Source: Peromyscus leucopus (taxonomy: Eukaryota; Chordata; Mammalia; Rodentia; Cricetidae). From it: DNA of 64,000 bases. Under the pieces are notes generated by a model that saw only the letters and a list, made by a program, of their open reading frames with translations, was not told where the DNA came from and did not search any database. Shown here in pieces: positions 20,167 to 32,760 of the stretch; positions within the stretch are counted from its first letter, which is position 1; every line of letters begins with the position of its first letter. The translations under genes were made by a program, and so were the position numbers. The stretch spans positions 141,673,819 to 141,737,818 of the forward strand of contig NC_051063.1 in assembly GCF_004664715.2 (NCBI RefSeq), read 5' to 3'.

Positions 20167-23100
20167 GAGCCCTTTTCTAAGTTATATAATTTTTTTTAAA
20201 AGGTAGAACAAAATGATGTTGGAGAAGTTTAATTGTTTAGGAACATTTCTAAATTTTCTAGATTTTTGAATTTAGATCCTAACACTTTTCTCTAGAATAC
20301 CCTAATAGAAAAAATTAACTGGATGTGTTGTCTGGTGTTTGAAACAGAGAAGTTGAGAAACTCTAAAAGACAGTGCAGTGTGAATGTTCTCTTATTTCCT
20401 CTGGGCAAGATATGTGCACAGTACATGACAGACTCTCCATGTCAGGTTCCAAACAAACTTGTGGAAAGCCAAGCAACCTCACAGAGAATACGGAGTTGGG
20501 GAAGCCGGTGCCAGGGATACAGGGATATGTTCTCCCCACATCTATGGGCCAAAGCTGCTTTGTACAACAAAAATCACTGTGATCTCATTGTCTAGACCTG
20601 TCTGAACTGGAAGCCATCTCCCCCATTCCCTTTCCTAGAGAAAATTTAGCCCCTTGTGATACAATAAATGGCAGTTTTTCTCCTATTGATTATTTTTTCC
20701 ACTCTTCAGTTGAAAAACCCAAAGCTTCTATAGTTCTAGCAATAACCCTCTCCCAGAAGAAATTTGCTCTGTCTCACACCCTATTTAACCCATGGGAAAG
20801 TTACCAGTGACACTATGAACTTTGTGTGTGGTGACAGACTGTTACAGTTATTTCCTGTTGTCCAGGGTAGTTAGCCTTTTTTCTAAGTGTTCTAGGCCTT
20901 ATAAGAATATTGAGGAGAGGAAAACATCAGGAATGAAAGCTGGTGTTCTCCAGCCTTTCTTCTCTCCACATTCTTCAGGAGAAGTCTGGGGTCTGTGGAG
21001 CTTCCCCTGCTTCCACCTCCCGTTGTCTGCAGACTGCAGCACTTGTTTTCAGAAATAACTGATAGAGTGTAATTAGACTTTTTAAAATGACAAATTAGAA
21101 ATGCTCACCCTTACTAAAAATCTTTATGTTGAGATATCCCTTTAGTTTTATATGCAACATATATTTGATTTTTAGATATTACAAATAGAAATATTTGATA
21201 ATATATGAAAATGTTTTTAGTATTTTTCCCTGACTGGTGTGTTGAAAAGGGAAGTCCACTGTAGAGTCCCTGTACATTGTGTCCCTGTACATTTTTGCTG
21301 AGTACATGGAACCATGAGACCTATTTTTCTTACTTAAGGTTGAGTAATAGCTAATTTGTCTTATAACCAATCTTGATTGTTAGTGTTGTCTACTTAAAAT
21401 AATCTAGAATTACCTAGTTGATGGGCCCCTGGGCATACCTGAAGGGATTATCTTGATTGTACTGAGTGGGATGGGAAGGCCAGGCCACTGTGTGTGTCTC
21501 CATTCCTTAGCTAGGAACTTGGGCGATATAAGTAGAAAAAAGAAGTGGAGCAGCATAGTGTATCTGCTTATTGACTGTGGGTATGAAGAGAACAGTGTCT
21601 TCAGGATCATGTCCCTTTGCCTTTCCAACTATGGTAGACTCTACTCTGGAACTGTGAGCTGAAATGATCCTTTTTTCCCTTAAGTTCTTTTTGCCAGAGT
21701 TTTTTTCTTACAACTGTCAAAGAAACTAAGACAACTCTTCTCAGAAACAATGGCTTGTTCCGGAATGAATGACTAAGGATACTGAACATTTTCTCAGACT
21801 ATTTCACATCTGGATGTCCATGGAATCTGTGAGAAAGAGTAGAAGGGGCCTAATTTCATAGATTGGATAAAGCTTTGAACAGTTACCTCCCAGAGATGCC
21901 ATGATATTTTTACATAACCCAGTTTGCTGATACGTTAAAAAAAATGGCTTCCTAGTGCCATATACCACCATGGCATCTGTCAAATTGTAAATAGGGAAGT
22001 CAACATATAACAGTACTGACAAAGAGTTGGGGTTTACTACTCTGCAACATTGAGTTCATTGATGTGAAATGTGGAACACAGAGGTAGGTGACAATGAACT
22101 TGAAGATTCATCACTCATCCCGCCACAGACGTTGGCTTGCAAAGGAGGAGGGTGGGACTGGCTATCAAAAAGTACACCGAAATCCAGGGGAAATAAGTAA
22201 CTTTTCATATTTATTAACACCGTTTTTTTTCTGTAAATTTGATGAAATAACCCCATGCTGTCTTGGAGTCAGCATACGTTGAAATCATTATCACAAAGAA
22301 AAAAAAAGAAGAATGTAAAAGAATGATGATAGCAAGAATTCTAAAGAGCTAAATGAGGTGGTGATAAGTAATCAAGGCAAAAAGAAAACTGCCTTTCAAA
22401 AATTGAATTTTCCTCTCTTCCATCAAGGCTTTGATTATTTCCAATATGTCCCTTACTAGTTTTTCTTTTCTGACAGTAACTCTGAATAATAAAAGGCTGC
22501 TTGCTGGCTTTGATATCTGCCTAACAAATATGTTTGTGACATTTTTTACAGACCAAAGTTTGAAGAGCATCAAATAAAGTTAACTATTAAAAAAATAACA
22601 GACCCAAAACAAACAAATAAAACAACAACAAAATACCCAACCAACCAACCAACCAACCAACACCAAAAAACAAAAACAAAAATAAAAACAAAACCCCGAC
22701 TTCTATAGCTTCTTGCACACACAATTACAATAGTGGAGTTAAAAGAAATCTTGTTTCCCACAAAGACGACCACTCTCCTCATGCCCCTTTCCAATTAAGT
22801 TAAGAAACAAAACCCTCTTGGGTAAATTGTCGCAATGCTAATACAATCCAGGCAGGCATCTTGAAACATGAAACAGAAAAAACAAAGTTATCCAATGGAA
22901 ATCCTTCATTAACAATCAATCCCTGGTTCAACGGAACTTAAAAAACGTGGAAGAAACGTGACCTCAATGTGTCACGGGTGATAATGATCTCATGCCCGGG
23001 CTGTGCTTTCTACCCAGATGGATCCCAAACACTTTTCCATGTTTCCTTAGGGGTGGGAAACAGGCAGTTGGCCATTATTACAAATTAATAACTGCTGGAC

Positions 23101-23706
23101 TATCTAACGGCATATGCCGACAGCTAACTTCCATCACTACCCCCAAGGGATTTACAAAACTGAACAGCCGAGCTCTCCTGATACATGCTCCTCACACCTC
23201 TACAGGAGTTCAGTAGAAACAGAATCTTCTACCAGCAATCTATGTTTACATCAGATTGATGCCTCTCTGCAGACTAAAAATAGAAATAACTAAGAACCGC
23301 CATCACTTCTAGTAAGGACAATGTTTGTTTATTGCTATTTTCAAATCTCTTCCCAGAATTCCACTGGCAAGTATTACATCATCCCAGAGTAAATTGTGCT
23401 GGCCATATCAATCCATGTATGAATCCTGGACCAGCGCTATTGCTAACTCGCCATCATACACAGGCTCTTTGTCATGGAGTCCATTGCAGCAAAGGGAGCA
23501 AGTTTGTAAAAGTTACTGAAAGAGCAGAGTGGCAGAGGGGAGACACAAGGACTGTCGCAGAGTAAGAAGGAAGCCTGGTAACTGCCCTTTGTTTGACTTC
23601 TCACTCTGCACCAATCCCAGCGTCTCTTAGAAATGGATCAGTTGTTCTCGGGAAAGCAGTGCCTCCACCTCAGGTGGACGATAGTGAAGTTCTGTCAGTC
23701 AGGTAC
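20167..23706. other. Unassigned, repeat-poor
   Basis: No gene recognised. A (CCAA)n/A-rich run lies at about 22590-22700. Open frames here are short (all under 100 codons) and show no domain. Confidence 0.5.
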
Positions 23707-24196
23707 TGTAGCACGAATCTTAAAAGGGCTTATTAATAAAATCAAACAGAAGCCAGGTATTGGGGTGAAGGCTGGGAGATCAGAGAAGCAGAACAAGCCA
23801 CAGCCAACCTCACCTTGCCAATTCCTCAGCTGATTCTGTTTCCTCAGACTGGAAGCTTCTGAGTCCTCATCTAAATGGATCTCAGCTGAACTGTGCTGCT
23901 CAAAGCCTAAAAGCTTAACCAGCTCTAGTTCCTGGTTTTTATGTCTTATATACCTTTCTGCTTTCTGCCAACACTTCCTGGGATTAAAGGCATGTGTCAC
24001 TATGCCTGGCTGTTTCCAGTGTAGCTTTGAGCTCACAGAGATCCGGATGGATCTCTGCCTCCCAAGTGTTAGGATTAAAGGTGTGTGTGCCACCATTTTC
24101 TGGCCTCTATGTCTATCTAGTGGCTGTTCTGTTTTCTGACCCCAGATAAGTTTATTAGGATGCACAATATATTGGGGGATACAATATATCATCACA
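23707..24196 (-). mobile_element. Solo LTR, relative of the 45-kb element's LTR, antisense
   Basis: On the minus strand it starts TGTGATGATATATTGTATCC and ends AAGATTCGTGCTACA. Order and sequence follow the LTRs of the 45,224-47,654 element: TCTGGGGTCAGAAAACAGAAC, two B1-like CCTTTAATCC blocks, a TATATAAGAC box, CAGTTCAGCTGAGATCC, TTGATTTTATTAATAAG. By eye it is clearly more diverged than the two LTRs at 45 kb are from each other. The 166-codon minus-strand frame inside it (23695-24195) is LTR sequence and not a gene. Confidence 0.85.
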
Positions 24197-24520
24197 ATCA
24201 GGCTCTTCCTAAGCTACGTGACTGAGTAACTTTTCCTTGCAATTTGAACATCAAACTGGGCAAAAAGACTAATAATGTTTTAGGTCATTGGTTCCCGTAG
24301 TAAGAGGTGGGGATTTCTATTATGTTCCCAAGACCAAAGCCATCTGCTCCTGTATGAGCTGGCTCCTTTGCAGACATGGTCTTTGAGGGTTTTTTTTTGT
24401 TTTGTTTTTCTTCTCTGTTTAAGCATATTACTGACTTACAGTTTTCAAAGTTAGTTTATATTGTTTTTATTAAAAACCTATCCAGTTTTCAATTTGTATC
24501 TGTCACAAAAATGCACTTTA

Positions 24521-24650
24521 GCTGAGTGGGGTGGCACATTCCTTTAAGGAAGCAGAGACAGGAGGATCTCTGTGAGTCTGAAGCCTGTCTGGTTTACATA
24601 ATGAGTTTCTGGCTATGCAAGGCTACATAGGGAGGCTTTTCCTACAACAA
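24521..24650 (+). repeat. B1 SINE, old, sense
   Basis: GCTGAGTGGGGTGGCACATT, CAGGAGGATCTCTGTGAGTC, GGCTACATAGGGAGGC. Diverged from consensus, with a deletion after the first third. Confidence 0.75.
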
Positions 24651-24694
24651 ATTATTGAATCTTGAGAGATATTCAACAGTAATCTTAAGTCACA

Positions 24695-24880
24695 GATGAC
24701 CTGTCTTTGGTTCACAGCACCCACTTTGGGAAGCTCACAACTGCCTGTAACTCTAGCTCCAAGGGAATCTTATACCTTTGTCCTCTACGGGCATGTGCAT
24801 TTACATGTTCATATGTACACTGACATATACACCTACCCATCACTTAAAAATCATAAAAATAAATCTTTTTAAAACTACAA
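24695..24880 (+). repeat. B2/B3 SINE, sense, head missing
   Basis: TTCACAGCACCCACTTTGGG, CTCACAACTGCCTGTAACTC, ATCTTATACCTTTGTCCTC, and a tail with ATAAAAATAAATCTTTTTAAA, as in the 3' end of rodent B3. Confidence 0.75.
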
Positions 24881-25049
24881 ATAAAATTTTCACTCCAAAT
24901 ATCTACTCTGAGAAACAGTAGTCTTATATACACAGTTCAAAAACAGTCTTTGAAAATTTCTTAAATGTGTACAAGATATCACGAGTACATTCACCTTTCC
25001 ATGTCTCCTACCCATCTAACTCCTTGAAGAACCACTCCATCAATTACGT

Positions 25050-26200
25050 AGATTTTTAATTGATGTATAACATAAATACAAGAAGTACATAAATCATAGG
25101 TACCTAGACATTGGATGGAATCTTACAAGTAAACTTGTGTATCATTCAGAAGAAGATATCAAACTTGCATCCCACAATCTGTTCATTTCAAGGGTAATTG
25201 TTAGAAATGCAGGCTATTAGGTCCCACCAAATCTAGTGAACGAAAATGTACTTTTCAGTACAATTTCAAAACATCTCCAATGCATGCTAATATTTGACAA
25301 ACACAAATATAGAACATGGTAAGCACTCTGGGACTCTTCCTTACTGTTCTTCCTACTCATTCACTCCTCAAAAATAAGCACTCTATTGATGATTCCATGA
25401 GTTTTCGAACTCTGCTATGCTCTGAATGAGTGTGTGAAATGTACTTTGCACATGCAGCTCTTTCTTTCAACACTGTGTTTGGAGAGCTTTCTATGCTCTT
25501 GCACATAGGCACATAGTAGTGAGGCTATCTTCTTATTTTTAAATGCTGAATAAACATGCCATCTATCCCTATTCCATTGCTCATAGTCATCTGGATTGTT
25601 CTATCTAGAGGCTACTACAAGCAATGCTGGAAGGATCATGGACTTTGGAAAACATCTTGATGGGTTTCTGTTGAGTAAAACCTTAGAATTGGAGGTCCAG
25701 GGTCATGAGTATATATGCGTAAGTGTAGTCACTCTATAGCTGTATGATGATGTGATGTTGTGGTTTTCATTTTTATTTCTCTATTAATTAAGGCTATTGA
25801 GAACAATGATTTATAAGTACAATTTTGCATTTATCATCCATTTGGCCATTTTCTTTTGTAATGTGATTGTTAAAGCTTCCCACTCAACTGTTTTATTAGA
25901 TTACTTCAAAACTGCCTTTTTTGATTTTTGGAGATCACTTCTATAGCCTGACAGTGAGTTTTGTTTTGTTTGGTTTCATTTTGTTTGTTTGTTTGTTTGA
26001 GACAGGGTTTCCCTGTGTAGCCCTGGCTGTTCTGGAACTCACTCTGTAGACTAGTCTGGCCTTAAACTCAGAGATCTGCCTGCCTCTGCCTCTGCTGGGA
26101 ATAAAGGTGTGTGTCACCACACCCACCAACAATGAATCTTTTGTTGTGATAACATCCCTTTACCATGGAGCCTGTCATAGATTTATTTAGTCTGATTTTG
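25050..26200 (-). mobile_element. Ancient L1 (L1M-like) 3' region, antisense
   Basis: Diverged match to the reverse complement of old mammalian L1 3' ends: TTAATTGATGTATAACATAA, GCTGAATAAACATGCC, GCAATGCTGGAAGGATCATG, TCTATTAATTAAGGCTATTGA, CATCCATTTGGCCATTTTC. A younger B1 is inserted at 25981-26128. Confidence 0.55.
25981..26128 (-). repeat. B1 SINE, antisense
   Basis: TTTGTTTGAGACAGGGTTTC, TGTGTAGCCCTGGCTGTTCT, CTCAGAGATCTGCCTGCCTC, GTGTGTCACCACACCCACC. Confidence 0.92.
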
Positions 26201-29200
26201 CCAAGAAACTTACAGGATCTGTTTAGTGAAAATCTCTTATCGATATCTAATTGAGTTTCTTTCTTCCCACACCCAATAACTTATAACAAAAGTCCAATAT
26301 AGTTAAATGGGTAAAAAACACAACTTAATGGTTCTTCTCAGTAATTTTCTATCTCTTGGATCCTTCCCTGGTCTTTGGTTCTAAACTTTCATGTCTTTAA
26401 CACGTTAGTAGCTCAGCTTACTTGCTTTCTCTCCAACTGCAGGACTCCCTGGAATGATGGAAACTTTAAGAGGTTAGGTCAAGTATGTGGTTTTCGGTCA
26501 TGAAAGCAGACCCTTGAAGAAGAATGTGGGACTCCAGTCTCTTCCTCTATTTTCCTCCTATTAAGACACTGAGGCAACCAGTTTTGCTCCACTTGATGGC
26601 CTTTATTGCCCCAGATCCAAAGCAACAAGGCAATGGAATTGCAGAATAGACATTTTTAGCATAAAAATACCTTCATCTTTATAAACTGATTATCTCACAT
26701 ATTTGTTACAGAATCAGAAAACTGATTGTCAAGCACAAAGTGGATCCTACAAGTTATCAAGGCCAAAATCAGAATCTGTAACCTGAGTTAGAAGACCACT
26801 TGCTAGCTGGGTTTAAATAGAAATGATGTGGGATCCATACCCAGCAGAAATAACCTACTTTTTCATGCTGGACTTAGAAAACTAGACCCTCAAAACTAAG
26901 GCACAGCCATAGCCACCAATGAACAAAAGGGAAGACTTGTGGACATAGAACACAGAAGCTCTCAACTTAAAATGGCATTCTATCTTCATAAACTCACTGG
27001 ATGGTGAACATATTGTAAGTTGCAGACATTAATCATCACAGTTTAGAAACCCAGCATTAGAGCGTTGGTTGCTTTCCCTTGTGACCATGTTGCTGATTGG
27101 GACCAGTGGCTCCTTGATGTCTCCCAGCTTTGTGAAAGAGTCTCATGCTAACCCAAGGAACCATCAAATTCCAAGATTGGAATTATGTTTTTTATTGCAG
27201 GAATATTAATGTCACTGCCTCACAAAAATCAGAAAGAGTGCCATTGTTAGGTCAGAACCCAACTGTAGTTCTCTTGTTATAGATTTTGAGAAAATTAGCA
27301 TAAACTCTATTCTTCTCGAAGTCAACATTCCTCGTTTCTTTAACTTTGACCTTATTGTATGTTTTTTCAAGGCACTGTGGTGGTCACATTCTTCTGACTA
27401 GATCATGATTTATCCACTATCGTTAAGTAAAAAGACATAACCATCACATTCATTTGCATTTTAAAAAGTATACTTAGTGAAAGTCAGAGTTGTTCAGGTG
27501 CAGGGGTAGTCTGGATCACAGGGTCTGCCCTGCCATCCACCTTGGTGCACAGCTATCTCTTTGTCATGCGTTTATTCATGGACTGATTGCAACTCCCAGT
27601 GCTGGACTTTCTCACGTAGTCTCGGATATTTTAAAAGATCTTCCAGTAAAAAAAAATGGGAGAAATTAGCTCATTCAATATTTCTTGTGTAATCCTTACA
27701 ATCAGGTTGCCAGATTTCTGACTAGGCTCATTAATTTACTTAATTATTAGATTTTAGAAATAATTGAACCCTCAATTTAAAGAGCCTTGGGGCATAACTC
27801 AATAAAAACTTGCATTAAAATATCAATGAGCAGCTGCAATAATAACAAAAATAAAAGCTATCTGCATAAAACTGCATACTTGCCCACTACTTTGTCTGGA
27901 CAGAGCAATTTATAAGAGCACATTTAGACCCTGCCATAAAATTAATTTGTCAGGGCTCCCTTAGGCCCAGCAATGTGTAGGTCATTATAATAGGCAACTT
28001 TTCTCTTGACATATGCTGCCTCTAAATTTCTACCTTAAAGTAGAAATTGGGCAAGTGTAGGGACTAGTATGGGACGTACTGGGAAAGACATTGTGTGCCT
28101 TGGGGTTAAACCTGGCAGCATCCCAAATCTTTGGGCAGGTCACACAAGTTATTAAGGCTATCAATTTCAAACTTTATTAAACTTATTAGAGTACATATTT
28201 CTATCCCAGAAATACTTTAAACCTATAAGCAAAGCATCAATTAGTTAAGAACAACACCTAGAATTTTGTCAATATTTTGCATCCTGTTTATTATTCACCA
28301 CTGCCAGCCTTTTGACTTGTTTTCCAAACTCTAGAATCATATCACCATTAGTGGTTCATATTCATTTAGAATCCATGGGCCCAGAGTGATTTATGGAAGT
28401 TTATAAAACACAGAGAAGATGTGATCTGTGCCCTTGATGTACTTACAGCAGAGTTTCTGTTTTGTATACACTCAATTATAATAACAGACTCCTTTTCCAT
28501 ATGCAGAAATATCTCCCAGAAATAATTAGCTGCAGACACAAAACAATTAGGTGGCTGCAACCTCATAAAATGTGGTTGTTGGTTAATTGGCTCATATTCA
28601 CATTGTGATGTTTGCATCTACCACTCAACCACCTGCAAAATTTTAGCTTGCAAAAAAATCGAAGAGAGGTTTCAAAAATACGGCCTAGCCAGTGTAATCT
28701 AAATAGTCCATGTGACCTGAATTTTCTATGGGCATACTTAATAGCACTCAAAAATGCTCAAGTATATGGAAATAAAAAATGCTAATCTCAGGACTACAAA
28801 CTCTTTGCAGAAAAAATAATGAATGCCAAGGTCTTGAAGCAACAGTCTGGTCTCACATCAATTTTCTGTCTAAACCTGTTTTCCCCTATGAGTTCATCTC
28901 TTCATTTGGTTATACTTTATTTTCAGATCTTAAATAAATGGAAACTTTTCTCCATTGGTATGGCTAATACATCAGTAAAGCATATCTGCTTTAAGTAGTC
29001 CTATTTTTTTCCTATGCTTTTGATGGGAATCTGCCTTTACTCTCCATAACTCTCCAGAGTCTGCCATTATCAGACTGAGAAGCATAAACATGTTTTACCT
29101 TTTTACTCATCGGGAGAGTAAAAGTCAAAGCCAAAATCCTAACACTTACTTCTAAGTGACCATGTAAAGTTGATCAGACTCTACACATATGGAGATAAAT

Positions 29201-29805
29201 GCCAAATGGCATGGCATATGGCATTCAGACAGCCAAAACTGTTACAAACAGAGAGATGTTTTGGCCAAGACTTGGTTGGGATTGGTATCTTTTATCAATC
29301 ATGTCTGGCTTTAGAGTTGCTTAACCATACCTCTGGAATCTTTCATGCATCGTCATTGAAGTGACCATAAGCAAGCAAGGAGCAAAACCATGACACTATG
29401 AGTATTTTGAGAGATTTTTCAGGTCTAGACTCATCATTCCCCATAAGTGGACATTGTCACTTCTAAAAGACAGGGGCCCTAACAACACTTTCCCAGCACT
29501 TCCTCAGGCTCTCCACTGTGGAAATGCCTTGAGGCATGAACAGCTAAGGGTGGTGTTTCTAAGCTTATTTTTTCAACAAACACTGGTTTTCTCTCCATCA
29601 ACTTTCATGATTCTTGGTATCTTTCATGATTCCATGTTGGGCTGAGAACTGAAGTTGGTTATCAAAATGATGGACAGCTTTGGTGAGGTCCAGACACATG
29701 AAAAAAAAAAAGTCATTGTGAGGAAAACAGGAAGAGGAAAAGTAGAACAAAAAAAAAAGAGGAAGACAGAGTAGAACAAACATGCAAAGCAAAAAGGAGG
29801 AAAGA
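26201..29805. other. Repeat-poor unique sequence, possible conserved noncoding DNA
   Basis: No SINE, LTR or gene recognised over 3.6 kb, the longest such stretch in the window apart from short A-runs. 27700-28080 and 28480-28700 are A/T-rich with TAATTA/CAATTA homeodomain-like cores and an E-box (GCAGCTGC at 27832-27839). A perfect 9-bp inverted repeat lies at 28025-28048. Conservation cannot be judged from one sequence. Confidence 0.35.
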
Positions 29806-29990
29806 GCCAGGTGGTGGTGGCACACACCTTTAATCCCAGCACTCGGGAGGCAGAGCCAGGCGGATCTCTGTGAGTTCGAGGCCAGCCTGGTCTACAGAGT
29901 GAGTTCCAGGAAAGGGACCAAAGCTACACAAAAGAAATTCTGTCTCAAAACAAAAACAAAAAAGCAAAACAAAACAAAACAAAAAAAAAT
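29806..29990 (+). repeat. B1 SINE, sense
   Basis: GCCAGGTGGTGGTGGCACAC, AGCACTCGGGAGGCAGAGCC, GAGTTCGAGGCCAGCCTGGT, AAGCTACACAAAAGAAATTC, then an AAAAC-rich tail. Confidence 0.95.
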
Positions 29991-29991
29991 T

Positions 29992-30250
29992 TAAAGAGAA
30001 GAGGGGAGGAGAAGAAAGAGAGAAAGAGAAAGGGAAAGAAATATGAGAAAGAAAAACAACATTCAAGTGTGATGGGGTAGTTAACTGTACACGCCTTATT
30101 CACATGTTCTCAAAGCAATGTGTTGAGGGAAGGAGAGAGAAAGGAGAAAGGGAAGAAAGACAGAAACAGAAAAGGAGGAGAGGGAGGATGAGGGAAGAAG
30201 GAAAAATAGAAGAAAGGAAGGAAGGGAGAGAGGGCTGGAGGGAGGGATGA
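29992..30250. repeat. Purine-rich (GA)-type low complexity
   Basis: Mainly GAAA/GGGA/GAGA on the plus strand (29992-30060 and 30118-30250). The 185-codon minus-strand frame across this region (30096-30653) is built from this tract and the next B1. Confidence 0.8.
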
Positions 30251-30336
30251 ATAGAAAGTCTGTTGAATAACAGAAGGCTGAGCCAGATGGAGACTGAAGA
30301 TTAGAAAGCCCGGCCCAAAGCCATGCACCAATAACC

Positions 30337-30476
30337 ACCTGATGGTGGTGCACTCCTTTAATCCCAGCACTTGGGAGGCAGAGGCAGGTGGATCTGAGTT
30401 CAAGGACAACCTGGTCTACAATTCGAGTTCCAGGACAGCCAGGGCTACAGGGAGAAACTGTATCTGGGGAAAAAAA
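30337..30476 (+). repeat. B1 SINE, sense
   Basis: GATGGTGGTGCACTCCTTTA, CAGCACTTGGGAGGCAGAGG, CTGGTCTACAATTCGAGTTC, AGGGCTACAGGGAGAAACTG and an A-rich tail. A short deletion removes CTCTGT. Confidence 0.92.
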
Positions 30477-30954
30477 ATGAAAATATAATAATAAGAGGTT
30501 CCTAGGGTGTCTTCCCTGGAACTCCATCACCAAGATGTGTCTGTAATTTATTGAACTATAGTGTGTGGTGGCTGTTGCAGGCATTAGCAGACATCTTCCA
30601 CATTCCTTTCTCAGCTCAAGGTCAAAGTCCTTTAAACATCTAGTGGAAGACAAACTCAGAAAAATTAATATTAAGAAATGCAGGGAATGAGAAAAGAAGG
30701 TGGATAGATGTGTTTGTGCAGTGTTTAGAATGAAACTGTTGAAAATAATTTCTCTTAATTATTAATCATTGCTTAATTAACTAATTCTTTCCAGGAAATA
30801 CAGTAGCAGAAACATCTTTCGCTTAAAGGAAAGCAAATTGCTTTGTGACTGAAGGTTAATAAAGCTGAGCTTTGTAAGCACTGGGATCTAATATTCTTCT
30901 CTTTATTCCTAGGGAGTACTTCATAACTTATTATTCTTAAAAAGTGTGGTAACT

Positions 30955-31185
30955 TCAGGAAAGTGCACGTCTCCCATGGATATCAATCAAGTACAGCATG
31001 TCAAGTTGCAATAAGACTAGGCACCTCCCTAGTAGGAGAAAAAGGGTCCCAAAAACCAGGCAAAAGAACAGAACAGAGGGGGAGTGTATCTGGAAGAGAG
31101 GAGAAGGGGTGTGGGGGGAGAGGACTGGGAGGAAAGGATGGAGGGGAAACTGTGGTTGGGATGTAATATATGAGAGAAGTATATA
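30955..31185 (+). mobile_element. L1 3' UTR, sense
   Basis: ATCAATCAAGTACAGCATGT, AAGTTGCAATAAGACTAGGC, AGGAGAAAAAGGGTCCC and a G/A-rich run (GGGGGAGAGGACTGGGAGG) are typical of rodent L1 3' UTRs. TATA-type simple repeat follows to 31232. Confidence 0.7.
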
Positions 31186-31235
31186 TATGTATATGTATAC
31201 ACACACGTATACATACATACATATACATATGTATT

Positions 31236-31384
31236 AGTTTTTCGAAATAGGGTTTCTCTGTGTAGTTTTGGTGCCTGTCCTGGATCTCACTCTGTAGATC
31301 AGGCTGACCTCAAACTCACAGAGATCTGCCTGACTCTGCCCCCCAAGTTCTGGGATTAAAGGCATGTGCCGCCACCACCCGACT
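31236..31384 (-). repeat. B1 SINE, antisense
   Basis: TTTCGAAATAGGGTTTCTCT, TAGTTTTGGTGCCTGTCCTG, CACAGAGATCTGCCTGACTC, GTGCCGCCACCACCCGAC. Confidence 0.93.
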
Positions 31385-32193
31385 AAAGAATACATTTTTT
31401 TTTTAAAAAGTGTGATAACTGTCAAATAATCAAAGTAATATGTAAAGTCTTTCCAAATTAAAGCTTAAGCCTAGTTCAGGGTTACAGGCATAATCATTTT
31501 GAATCCCCAAATATCCAGTACATGTCTCCAAGGAATAAAAATAGATGTAAGCTTCCAAAACCTAGTCCATTTGAGATCCAGAGAGTCTTCCCGCCACCCC
31601 ACCCCACCCCCGCCTTATTTGTAAAAGCAGAAACTGTTTAGAAGACTTCGAGATTATGAAGCCAACTGGGAAGGGCCAGTCCAGAAATAGGTGTGAAGGA
31701 AGCCAAAGCTAGAGATCTTCTTACCTGGGGCAGTAGAGACATCTCACCATTAGAGTGTGAGGAACTAAAGAGCACCAGGGAAAGCAGGTGAGAAAGCAGA
31801 GCAGTGAGCTCCCACTCTGCCCCAGAGGGCAATGCAGACAGTCTGGTGTTTCTCTCAGGTATACAAACACACCTCTTAGATCATTTTCTCATTTCTTGCA
31901 CAAGATACTTAATTATAAGCTCTGTGCATCTACATACTTTAGGCTTAATACAAAAGGACCTTGAGCTAGCCATTGACAAAGGGTATGGAATATGCCCACT
32001 AATGTCTCAAAGTAGAACTCATTGTGTATCAGTGAAGCAAGCTTTCTGGACATATAGTAAGTACATAGTGTATGTATGTGCATATATACATGAGAGACAT
32101 TGATATCTAAAGAGACAGAACTATGTAGGGAGAACTCGGCAGCTGGGGAGAGGTTGTGATCATTGAGGAAAGTTCTCCTTGTAGTGTTTAAAA
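31385..32193. other. Unassigned
   Basis: No gene or repeat recognised. A C-rich run lies near 31590-31612. Confidence 0.45.
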
Positions 32194-32403
32194 CAGTGGT
32201 TCTTAACCTGTGGGTTTTGTTCCCTTTGGAGGTCAAACAACACTTTCACAGGGGTTGTATATCAGATATCTTGCATATCAGCTATTCATATTATAATTCA
32301 TAACAGTAATAAAATTACAGTTATGAGGTAGTATAGTTGGGGGCCACACAACACAGGGAATTATATTAAAGGATTACAGCACTAGCAAGGCTGAGACCCG
32401 CTG
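32194..32403 (+). mobile_element. URR1-like hAT DNA transposon fossil
   Basis: Starts CAGTGGTTCTTAACCTGTGG and ends GGCTGAGACCCGCTG, which are imperfect terminal inverted repeats of the hAT-Charlie type seen in the non-autonomous rodent URR1 family. Middle parts (TTTCACAGGGGTTGTATATC, CAGTTATGAGGTAGTATAG) also fit. Flanks GTTTAAAA and ATTTAGAG could be a decayed 8-bp target duplication. No transposase. Confidence 0.8.
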
Positions 32404-32589
32404 ATTTAGAGGTCTTTGTCAATAGGCTTAAGTCAAAGCCCACCAACCAGCTTCATCACTCTATGCACAGAGCTTATGCTAACCTAGTATACTTCACTTT
32501 TCAATAAAAACAGAGAATATAGTTAGAAAGTTTAGGGCTATTTTGGTACAGAGAAAAGCAAAGGCGATAACAAAGAACTAAAACCCACA

Positions 32590-32760
32590 AGCACACAAAG
32601 AACCAAATGGGAATAAAAATGGACGGAACCAGAAGCAAATAAAACAAACTCTCTAATTGCTATCCTCAAAACAAGGGAGGGGGCGGGAGAGGGGAGAACA
32701 AGGGAATCCGTGGCTGATATGTAGAACTGAATTGTATTGTAAAATTAAAAAAAAAAACAC
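32590..32760 (+). mobile_element. Probable L1 3' end, sense
   Basis: A G/A-rich stretch (AAGGGAGGGGGCGGGAGAGG), then GAACTGAATTGTATTGTAAA and an A-run, resembles a rodent L1 3' terminus. Confidence 0.4.

Noticed and set aside
23695..24195. 166-codon minus-strand ORF
   Set aside because: Coincides with a solo LTR; B1-like segments account for its translation.
23699..24205. Target duplication around the 23.7-kb LTR (TCAGG on both sides)
   Set aside because: The two TCAGG copies are not adjacent to the LTR ends (offset by three and one bases), so I do not claim it.
30096..30653. 185-codon minus-strand ORF
   Set aside because: Made of an antisense B1 and a purine-rich low-complexity tract.
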